The position numbers and the translations under genes are program-made. From NCBI GenBank assembly GCA_038259365.1, contig JBBSOW010000105.1:1-10692 (forward strand): a DNA stretch of 10,692 bases, in the 5' to 3' direction. The notes beneath the pieces were generated by a model, which ran no database searches, was not told the origin of the DNA, and worked only from the letters and a program-made list of their open reading frames with translations. Positions within the stretch are counted from its first letter, which is position 1. Each line of letters starts with the position of its first letter. Shown here piece by piece: positions 1 through 5,727 of the stretch. The stretch comes from JBBSOW01 sp038259365 (GTDB lineage: Bacteria > Actinomycetota > Actinomycetes > Propionibacteriales > Propionibacteriaceae).

Positions 1-1429
1 AGATGGCCAACCGCAGGTACTCCTGCTGAGCTGCGGATCGCCCGTAGGAAAATGACCGTCGTAGCCGATCGTCGGTCAGGCTGGTGCGCGCCGTCTCCAG
101 TTTGGCGATGGTCGCCTCCAAGGTGGCGCGGGCCTCGGCGCGTCGCCCGGCCAGCCGAAGCTGGCGGCCCTGCCGCCATTGGATGCCGTAATGCAGGTCG
201 GGGATCGGCAGCTCGTCGGCGCGCCGTTCGGCCTCGGCCAGCAGGCGATCGGCTTCTTCGGTCCCGGGAGCGAGGTCGACCAACGCCAACCGGGATTCGA
301 TGGCGGCCGGGGGCCAGGTGGCGGCATCCGCCAGCTGCAGTGCTCGCCTAGCGTCGCGCTCGGACGCCTCGTTTTGGCCCCGGCTGGCGCTGTAGCGGCT
401 GCGGACCAGCAGCGCTTCCACCTGGCCCAGCCCGTCGCCGACCAGCTCAAAACCCGCGACCGCGGCATTGAGATGTCCTATGGCACCGTCGTAGTCCTGG
501 CGACGCAGCGCCGCGTCGCCGCAAATGAGTTCGGCGCTCGCGCGGTCGTGCTCCAGGCCGGCCCCGCGACAGTGCGCAATCGCCTTCTTGGCCAGGTGAT
601 CGGCCTCCTCGGCCAGATCGAGACGAAGATAGGTTTGGGCCGTCTGCAGCGAGAGCCGCGCACTCTGCGTGCTGGCGCCCAACCGATCGAGCTCGAGACG
701 GCTTCGCTCGTAAAGATCCAGTGCCTCGGGGAAGCGGCCGAGCCGAACGAGGGCGTCGGCCCGGTAGCCGTCGAAAGTCGCCGATGAGAGTAAGTCCCCG
801 AGCCGCGCGAAGGTCCTGGCCGCCAGATCGAACTGCGCGAGGGCTTCATGCGCTCGCCCGGTGGCGGTCAACTCGACACCCCGGTTTCCCTGCTGCATCG
901 CCTGCTCGGGCTCTAGGCCCAGCCCTTGCCAGATTCGTTCGGCTTCCGTGTAGGCGGCGAGCGCCTTGGCGTGCTCGCCAATGAGGCCGTGTGCGGTGCC
1001 GACGTTGTGCAGCGCTCTTGCCGTCAAGGACTGGCGGGTCTTCTCTTCCTCCGGTGATCCGGCTTCGAACCCGGCCAAGGTGGCGAGCATCGCGTGACCG
1101 ACCTCGAGCGCGTTCTGGTGCCTACCGAGATCGTCGAGCACATGCATCTCGCCCAGCCCGGCGCCGACGGCATCGAGTTCGGCGCCCGCCGCCCGCCAAG
1201 CGTGCCTCGCCTGCGAGATGAGAGCTAGGGCCGTGACAGGATTTCCCGCCATAGCCGCCAACTGCGCGCGCAGGTAGCACACCCCGGCGCTGACGGACTC
1301 CGACGTCGGTTGGGTTGTTGCCTCCATCCGGTCGAGGGTCGTGAGCGCGGCGTCGGGGTCCACGTGGGCAAGCCGTTCCGCCTCCGCGAGCAGTTCGCTC
1401 GCGGTCGTCCCCCGAGCGTTACCGGTCAC
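1..1429 (-). CDS. TPR-repeat protein, N-terminal 476 residues (probable TPR-CHAT protease), cut by the left edge
   Basis: The frame is open without a stop from GTG at 1429 to the window edge. The translation is Ala/Leu/Arg-rich and helical, with successive TPR-like units, for example a unit starting ARALHNVGTAHGLIGEH near residue 134, followed by units around GNRGVELTATGRAHEAL, GYRADALVRLGRFPEAL and GDAALRRQDYDGAIGHL. The last visible part (about residues 440-476, LETARTSLTDDRLRRSF then QQEYLRLAI) is like the linker that commonly precedes a CHAT (caspase-like) domain in actinobacterial proteins. The CHAT domain itself lies outside the window, so that assignment is inference. GTG is chosen because it forms a GTGA overlap with the stop of the upstream gene, with GGCGGAA a few bases before it. 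TPRs normally mediate protein binding, perhaps to the upstream partner. It is the third gene of the sigma operon. Confidence 0.8.
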   Translation of the reverse strand, partial: MTGNARGTTASELLAEAERLAHVDPDAALTTLDRMEATTQPTSESVSAGVCYLRAQLAAMAGNPVTALALISQARHAWRAAGAELDAVGAGLGEMHVLDDLGRHQNALEVGHAMLATLAGFEAGSPEEEKTRQSLTARALHNVGTAHGLIGEHAKALAAYTEAERIWQGLGLEPEQAMQQGNRGVELTATGRAHEALAQFDLAARTFARLGDLLSSATFDGYRADALVRLGRFPEALDLYERSRLELDRLGASTQSARLSLQTAQTYLRLDLAEEADHLAKKAIAHCRGAGLEHDRASAELICGDAALRRQDYDGAIGHLNAAVAGFELVGDGLGQVEALLVRSRYSASRGQNEASERDARRALQLADAATWPPAAIESRLALVDLAPGTEEADRLLAEAERRADELPIPDLHYGIQWRQGRQLRLAGRRAEARATLEATIAKLETARTSLTDDRLRRSFSYGRSAAQQEYLRLAI

Positions 1430-2016
1430 GCTGATTCCGCCAGGTTTACCGGGATGTCGAGCGACAGCGTGGCGGAGGTGATTCGAATGAAGCGGACTGA
1501 CGTGTGCACGGCCTCGAGGACGAACTCCCCGAACTCTTCGGCGCGAGTGGGGTCGCCGGTTCCGGGCCGCACCTCGAAGACTGCGGCCGATCCCTCGCCC
1601 GGCAGTAGCTGCCCGCTCACTCGCACCCGTTCGTGGCCCGTTCGGGTGATCTCCATCACCACATCGATCGAGGGGCTGAGGTAAGCGAGCTGCTCGGGGG
1701 TGTGGAAACCCACGGCGCGAGTCTTGGCCGTCGCCGCGCCAACGTAATCACCGCCGACCAGTCCGGCGAGGAAGTGATCGGCTTCATCTCGTCGGCGCCC
1801 GGTGAACAGGCTTCGTAGCCGACCCCCCAGTTCTGCCGGTGGCTCGGGGAACATCATCTCGACACGGCTCTGATGCAGAGAGCGAATCCACGCCACCGTT
1901 TCGCGGGCTCGCTCGGACTCGGGATCGGCGAGGAGGCGTTCGATCTCGTCCGCCTCGTCGGAGTCGAGCCGGCCCTCGAACCAGTCGAGCAGACGCTCGA
2001 AGTCGGGATCACCCAT
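1426..2016 (-). CDS. Anti-sigma-like protein, 196 aa, between the sigma factor and TPR genes
   Basis: No family can be named with certainty. The N-terminus (residues 1-50, with FERLLDWFEGRLDSDEADEI and LADPESERARETVAWI) resembles the helical start of anti-sigma / putative zinc-finger proteins, which usually follow an 'EGRL..EE...E.HL' pattern. It has no Cys anywhere and no HxxxCxxC motif, so it is not a zinc-binding ZAS domain. A proline-containing linker (PEPPAELGGRLRSLF) leads to a C-terminal half rich in alternating hydrophobic residues that looks like a beta-sandwich (about residues 100-190). There is no transmembrane segment, so it should be cytoplasmic. ATG at 2016 overlaps the sigma stop by 8 bases, and the gene's own stop overlaps the TPR start by 4. 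Position and N-terminal pattern suggest that it binds or restrains the sigma factor and links it to the TPR protein; this is inference. Confidence 0.72.
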   Translation of the reverse strand: MGDPDFERLLDWFEGRLDSDEADEIERLLADPESERARETVAWIRSLHQSRVEMMFPEPPAELGGRLRSLFTGRRRDEADHFLAGLVGGDYVGAATAKTRAVGFHTPEQLAYLSPSIDVVMEITRTGHERVRVSGQLLPGEGSAAVFEVRPGTGDPTRAEEFGEFVLEAVHTSVRFIRITSATLSLDIPVNLAESA

Positions 2017-2602
2017 CGATGCTGATGCTCTCGAGGATCTGGCGTAACCGAGCCAGGCACCGCGATCGGCTTGGCCCGATTCCGTTAACCGATCGCCCCA
2101 GTCTGGCCGCGACTTCGGCGTAGGAGGGTTGGCTCGGGTCGAAGTACAATTGCCTGAGCAGAGATTGACACGGCTCGCCCAACTGGCTCAGCGCCCTGTC
2201 CAGCAGGTGCCGATCGGCCCGTCCTTCGCTGCCATCGGACACGCTGGGCTCCGCGAACCATGCGTCGGGCTGCCCGGCGGCCGCGTGATGGCGATTGCGT
2301 TCGCGAATTCGCCAGGTTTGGCGACGGGCGACCGACATGAGCCACCAACGCAACCGGTCCGTCTGGACGATGCTGTCAAGCTGATCCAGCAACGCCTCGA
2401 AGGTGAGTTGGGTGATGTCGGAGGCATCATCGGAATCCAGGCCTTCGTAGGCGGCCACGGCGAAGATCAGTCGCTGATAGCGATCCACCAGCACCTCCCA
2501 GGCGCCGGCGTCTCCCTCTCGGCAGGCGTCGACGAGGACGGCGTCGGTGTCCGAGGCGTGAACCGACGACTCGCGCGCGGCGTCGTTTGCAGCGTTGGAC
2601 AT
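2009..2602 (-). CDS. ECF-type RNA polymerase sigma factor, sigma-70 family, 197 aa
   Basis: The protein has the two-domain layout and length of an ECF sigma factor. Region 2 (about residues 30-95) includes CREGDAGAWEVLVDRYQRLIF, with DITQLTFEALLDQL and LRWWLMSVARRQTWR, matching core-binding and -10 recognition helices. Region 4 (about 140-193) includes LGEPCQSLLRQLYF and a helix-turn-helix of the form SYAEVAARLGRSVNGIGPSRSRCLARLRQIL, typical of actinobacterial ECF factors with an 'IGPxRxRCLxRLR' end. It directs RNA polymerase to a small regulon. ATG at 2602 is preceded by a GGGGG stretch about 5 bases upstream that could act as a weak ribosome site. It is the first gene of a three-gene operon with an anti-sigma-like protein and a TPR protein, which suggests control by partner-protein release. 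ECF factors often autoregulate, but no promoter of that kind is clear here. Confidence 0.9.
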   Translation of the reverse strand: MSNAANDAARESSVHASDTDAVLVDACREGDAGAWEVLVDRYQRLIFAVAAYEGLDSDDASDITQLTFEALLDQLDSIVQTDRLRWWLMSVARRQTWRIRERNRHHAAAGQPDAWFAEPSVSDGSEGRADRHLLDRALSQLGEPCQSLLRQLYFDPSQPSYAEVAARLGRSVNGIGPSRSRCLARLRQILESISIDG

Positions 2603-2845
2603 GGAACCCCCGGCTCGATTGGGTACCTGTCCACCTCGGGCGGCGAACTTTTACCCCGTAACGACTTCCCTCGTGCAATCCGTCGTCTGAGCCAGAACTT
2701 GCCACCGCCATCCGTGGATGTCAAGGCCCCTAGTGATCTGGGTCGCTTTTGGAGATCTGGATTTCTGCTTCGCAACTGATGTACGGATCCGACGTTACAG
2801 CCGCACTGGTACCTACATAGAGCAACCACTGCAAGGAGATACACG
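2603..2845. other. Divergent intergenic region between the sigma operon and the decayed sugar locus
   Basis: These 243 bases separate the minus-strand sigma operon from the plus-strand remnant starting at 2846. No convincing gene is seen. On the minus strand an exact TTGACA (plus-strand positions 2719-2724) is the only strong -35-like hexamer. The hexamer 17 bases downstream is CAAGTT, a poor -10 box, so this is a weak promoter candidate for the sigma operon. On the plus strand TACATA lies about 30 bases before the ATG at 2846 and is an equally weak -10 candidate. Confidence 0.4.
2833..2838 (+). promoter_or_regulatory. Strong Shine-Dalgarno site for the decayed deacetylase gene
   Basis: AAGGAG lies 7 bases before ATG 2846, which is ideal spacing. 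It is the clearest ribosome site in the window. It shows that a real gene once began at 2846, although the reading frame breaks within ten codons. Confidence 0.75.
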
Positions 2846-2892
2846 ATGAAAGCTTTAGCCATCGGCGCTCCCCCGACGACATCGAACTGGGC
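2846..2892 (+). pseudogene. PIG-L / LmbE-family deacetylase, N-terminal fragment with a 1-base deletion
   Basis: The frame starts MKALAIGA, then reads PP out of frame. Shifting frame by one base gives DDIELG. Joined, this is the classic N-terminus of PIG-L/LmbE metal-dependent N-deacetylases, MKxLAIGAHPDDIELG, whose His and Asp bind the catalytic metal. The DNA reads GCT C CCCC GAC GAC where GCT CAC CCC GAC GAC is expected, so a single A appears to be missing from the His codon (between 2870 and 2871). After ELG the family's usual CGGTLA sequence is not found, so only about 16 codons survive before unrelated or rearranged DNA. Relatives remove acetyl groups from GlcNAc-type sugars, for example MshB and BshB. 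The gene cannot make a working enzyme here. The fragment is short, so the call rests on one strongly diagnostic motif plus the good ribosome site. Confidence 0.68.
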
Positions 2893-3215
2893 CGTTCGGG
2901 TAAGCAGACCTACGTCCAGTTCACCTACAAGGACGGCCTCACCGACACCGGATCGGCCGACCAACAACAACCTGGGCGCGACCGCCGACCGCTCCGAACG
3001 ACTCATCGCGCACTATCTGATCATCAAGGATGTCAGCAAGCCCGACTCCAAAACCTGTGGTGACGCCACGCCGATCCCGGCCGCGGCAAGGCTGGACTGC
3101 TTCTTGCCAATTGGGGGAGTGGCCGGGGCAATCGGTCTGTCGGGATGGCGCCGCCGGCGTCAGTCAGCATCTCTTGGCTGACCTGACTGCTGGCCGTGTG
3201 ACCGCGTGGCCGAGT
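2893..3215 (+). other. Unidentified mixed-frame sequence, probably gene remnants
   Basis: The frame of ATG 2846 stays open to 3181 and would encode 111 residues, but its start belongs to the deacetylase remnant. Protein-like stretches sit in different frames. One reads GKQTYVQFTYKDGLTDTGSAD (about 2899-2960), in the frame that continues DDIELG. Another reads DRSERLIAHYLIIKDVSKPD (about 2990-3050), in the frame of the ATG. The ATG frame ends with a short hydrophobic run and an Arg cluster (WRRRRQ). I recognise no family. The likeliest reading is a frameshifted, rearranged remnant; a genuine small secreted or anchored protein is possible but less likely. Confidence 0.4.
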
Positions 3216-3263
3216 CGACCACGCCAGCCAGATTGACCATGGTCAACTTGGCTGGCGTGGTCG
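3216..3263. repeat. 48-bp near-perfect palindrome with no loop
   Basis: Two 24-base arms meet head to head between 3239 and 3240. The inner 14 bases, TTGACCATGGTCAA, are a perfect palindrome. The outer 15 bases of each arm (CGACCACGCCAGCCA and its complement) are also perfect. Only two adjacent pairs, at 3231-3232 opposite 3247-3248, do not match. No T-run follows on either strand, so it is not a canonical terminator, although a GC-rich bidirectional terminator is possible. It could also be an operator or the end of a mobile element. It sits inside the decayed stretch, between the deacetylase and ATP-grasp remnants. Confidence 0.8.
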
Positions 3264-3429
3264 TCGAGGGCCCTCGGACTCGATCTGACGGTGATCGCCG
3301 CCACCACCCTGGTGCAGGCCATCTTTGCGGACTAGTTCCTGCGCCACCTCACCTTCGCTGTCAGCGCGCTGCAAACGGTGCCCTTCGATCTCGCCGGCAC
3401 ATCGATACCTTCGGCACACCCCGCCGGTG
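3264..3429 (+). other. Unassigned sequence between the palindrome and the ATP-grasp remnant
   Basis: One plus frame gives ALGLDLTVIAATTLVQAI, then FAD and a TAG stop at 3333-3335, followed in the same frame by FLRHLTFAVSALQTVPFDLAG. Both stretches look protein-like and helical, as if one gene were interrupted by a nonsense mutation. It may be the ruined 5' part of the ATP-grasp gene or of another gene. I cannot match it to a family. Confidence 0.3.
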
Positions 3430-3849
3430 AGGGTACTGGTGCAGACCCGGTTCGAAGGCCGCGAGTTCACCGTGGACGCTTTCGTTGATCGCACCGGGGA
3501 ACTGGTCGCTGCGGTGCCGCGGTGGCGGTTGGAAACCCGCGGGGGATCTCCGTCACCGGAAGTACGTTTCGACACGCCAGACTGCAGGATGACACCGGCA
3601 CATTGCTGGCGGTCATCGGGCTGAAGGGCGTGGCCCGCGTCCAGGATTCGTCCGCCACACCGACGAGATCACATTCATCGAAGCAATCCGCGATTCTCCG
3701 GCGGCCTGCCCCTCAGCCTGGGCGCGGGTGCCGAACTGGTCACCGAATACTTCTGCCATGTGCCTGGACTTCCGCTGCGTCGAGACCGGTTGGTCTTTCG
3801 TTCCGATGTCTGGATGCGCCGCTACTTCGAGGAGATCATCGACTCATGA
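3430..3849 (+). pseudogene. ATP-grasp ligase (carbamoyl-phosphate-synthase-like), frameshifted C-terminal part
   Basis: Four pieces in changing frames read as one ATP-grasp C-terminal half. The first, about 3430-3540, has VLVQTRFEGREFTVD and AVPRWRLETRGG. The second, in another frame to about 3640, has GISVTGSTFRHARLQ and LLAVIGLKGVARVQ. The third, about 3644-3690, has GFVRHTDEITFIEA. The fourth, 3691-3849, starts RFSGGLPLSLGAGAEL and ends RRYFEEIIDS plus TGA. In intact relatives these form the 'EFTVDxxxDxxG...VPRxRLExRGG' and 'EINPRFxGGLPLSLxAGA' segments that bind ATP and magnesium; the E-N-P-R motif is broken by the last shift. The N-terminal half is missing or unrecognisable. The TGA at 3847 overlaps the next gene's ATG (ATGA), showing the two were once translationally coupled. 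Sequencing error could explain one shift, but hardly three shifts plus 5' loss. Confidence 0.8.
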
Positions 3850-5696
3850 CACCCGGACTGCGCTTTGTCATCCCCATCGGAGCCCAACCCGAGATCGTGA
3901 AACTGGCCCCGGTAGTCAATGCGCTGCGCGAACGCGGTCACCACGTTCGCGTGGTCGCCACCGGCCAGCATTTCGATACCGAGTTGACCGACGTGTTCTT
4001 CGGGGCCCTGCATCTGCAGCCCGACGTGCGATGGGCCCTCCCCAGCTCCGAAGCCGACCGGGTCGGCTCCATTCTCAGCCGCGCGATGACAGAGATCGCC
4101 GAGCAACGTCCCGACGCGGTCCTCGTCTTCGGCGACACCTGGACGGTGCCGCTGTTCGCGCTCGCGGCTCGTCGCTACGGGATCGCGGTCGTCCACCTCG
4201 AAGCGGGGCTGCGCTCGTTCAACGAACACTCCATCGAGGAGGTCAATCGCAGGATCGCCGCGGTCGCCGCGCAGTTCCATCTCGCCCCGACCGAGCTCGC
4301 GGCGGAGTTTCTGCGCGCCGAGGGTATTCCCAGCGACCGCATCCGGGTCGTGGGCAATCCCGTCATCGATGCGATGCACCTGATGGACATTCGGGCCGTG
4401 CCAGTATCAGCGCGTCGAGGAATTCTGCTGACCGCCCACCGGGCCACCAACGTGGACGATCCACATCGGCTCCGTGCGCTGCTTTCGATCGTCGAAGCCC
4501 TGGTCGAGCCCCACGGCCCGGTGAACTTCCCACTGCATCCGCGCACGAGGGCCCGCCTGATCGAGTACGGCTTGTGGGGTCGGTTTGTGGGCAGCGGCGT
4601 TCGCTACAGCGATCCGTTGGCCTATCGAGAGATGTTGCACAAGGTGGCCTCCAGCCGAGTTGTCGTCACCGATTCGGGTGGACTCCAGGAGGAAGCCGCC
4701 TGGCTTGGCGTGCCCGTGGTCGTCCTGCGCGAGTCGACCTCACGATGGGAAGGCGTGCGGAGTAGGACGGCGGCCCTCACCGGGCTGGACTGGCGGGCGA
4801 CACTGGACGCGGTCAACGGTTTCGTCCTCGAAGACGAGCAGCGGCGAGTCGCGGGCACGGTCTGCCCGTACGGCAACGGGGACACCGCACAGCAGGTGGT
4901 GAACTTCTTCGATAATCCGACGGTGCGGGACGGTCTGCGATTAACCGAACTAGCTGTGTCGGTGGCTGGGCCCGCCCCTCCTGGCGGGGGCATGGGCCGA
5001 CCGGTCTCGGCGGTGCTGTTCGATCTGGATGGCACCGTATATACTCCGGCGATCTGGCTGGAGGGCGCGTGGGATGCCGTGGCTGATCGGGCGGGCGACA
5101 TCGCCGGGCTCGATCGCGAGGCGTTTCGGACTGCCTTGGCCTCGGTCGCGGAGGAAGGGGCCGCCAAGGCCGGAATCATCGATCGAGCCCTGGCGGCGGT
5201 GTCCGGGCCGAGCGAGATCGTCGAGGAACTCGTCGGGGTGTTTCGCAATCACCGTCAACCTCTGCAGTTGTGTCCGACCAACGGTGCCGCGCTGACCGCG
5301 ATCGCCGCCCGGGTTCCCATCGGCCTCATCACCGACGGTGATCCAAGCATCCAGCGGGCAAAGCTGGCGGGACTCGGGCTGGCCGACGCCTTCGACTTCG
5401 TCGTGTTTTCCGACGAACTGGGTCGTGTTCGACGCAAGCCGCATCCGTCGCCGTTTCTCACGGCGTTGGCGCGGCTGGGGGTCGCGCCCCACCACGCCGT
5501 GTTCATCGGCGATCGACCCGATACCGACATGGTGGGCGCCATCGGCGTCGGTATCCGGGCGATCCGGGTGCGAACGGGGGAGTACGGGCGGATGCCCGAC
5601 GCGCCGGGAACTTGGCGCACCGTCGACGACCTCGCTGCGGCCAGTCGCTTCCTACTGGATTTGGGCCTTCTGCAGCCAGATCCGCCCCAAGCCTGA
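3846..5696 (+). CDS. Fused UDP-GlcNAc 2-epimerase-like / HAD-family hydrolase, 616 aa
   Basis: Residues 1 to about 372 are a WecB/MnaA-type epimerase with two Rossmann-like halves. It starts RFVIPIGAQPEIVKLAPVV, and carries VVATGQH, VFGDTWT (D97), VVHLEAGLRSF (E119), EEVNRR (E132, R135), LLTAHRATN (H198), PLHPR and DSGGLQEEAAWLGVPVVVLR. These cover the known catalytic Asp, Glu and His and the UDP-binding regions; Gln14 replaces the usual Arg of GTRPE. After a Pro/Gly linker (about 375-387), a HAD domain follows: AVLFDLDGTVY (D393, D395), LITDGD (T496), RRKPHP (K531) and GDRPDTD (D556, D561). All four HAD motifs are present. The likely chemistry is UDP-GlcNAc to UDP-ManNAc (or ManNAc), with removal of a phosphate from a related metabolite; the exact substrates are unknown. 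ATG 3846 is chosen for its ATGA overlap with the ATP-grasp remnant and because the epimerase homology begins there. The frame is open upstream to 3522, but that part is not homologous. Confidence 0.86.
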   Translation: MTPGLRFVIPIGAQPEIVKLAPVVNALRERGHHVRVVATGQHFDTELTDVFFGALHLQPDVRWALPSSEADRVGSILSRAMTEIAEQRPDAVLVFGDTWTVPLFALAARRYGIAVVHLEAGLRSFNEHSIEEVNRRIAAVAAQFHLAPTELAAEFLRAEGIPSDRIRVVGNPVIDAMHLMDIRAVPVSARRGILLTAHRATNVDDPHRLRALLSIVEALVEPHGPVNFPLHPRTRARLIEYGLWGRFVGSGVRYSDPLAYREMLHKVASSRVVVTDSGGLQEEAAWLGVPVVVLRESTSRWEGVRSRTAALTGLDWRATLDAVNGFVLEDEQRRVAGTVCPYGNGDTAQQVVNFFDNPTVRDGLRLTELAVSVAGPAPPGGGMGRPVSAVLFDLDGTVYTPAIWLEGAWDAVADRAGDIAGLDREAFRTALASVAEEGAAKAGIIDRALAAVSGPSEIVEELVGVFRNHRQPLQLCPTNGAALTAIAARVPIGLITDGDPSIQRAKLAGLGLADAFDFVVFSDELGRVRRKPHPSPFLTALARLGVAPHHAVFIGDRPDTDMVGAIGVGIRAIRVRTGEYGRMPDAPGTWRTVDDLAAASRFLLDLGLLQPDPPQA

Positions 5697-5727
5697 ATGC
5701 AGAGCCGTGGTCAAGCCCTGGTGCGCC

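Noticed and set aside
52..1221. Several plus-strand and other-frame open frames in the first 1.4 kb.
   Set aside because: The minus-strand frame from 1429 is open to the edge and gives coherent TPR repeats; the others are Arg/Pro-rich shadows.
2696..2724. TTGACA-17-CAAGTT as a housekeeping promoter for the sigma operon.
   Set aside because: The -35 is perfect but the -10 is poor, so it is mentioned only as a weak candidate in the intergenic entry.
3522..3845. The frame of the epimerase-HAD gene is open for 108 codons upstream of ATG 3846.
   Set aside because: That stretch covers the ATP-grasp remnant and matches epimerases nowhere; only a short piece (GISVTGSTF...) is ATP-grasp homology in that frame. 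The epimerase homology and the ATGA overlap point to 3846.
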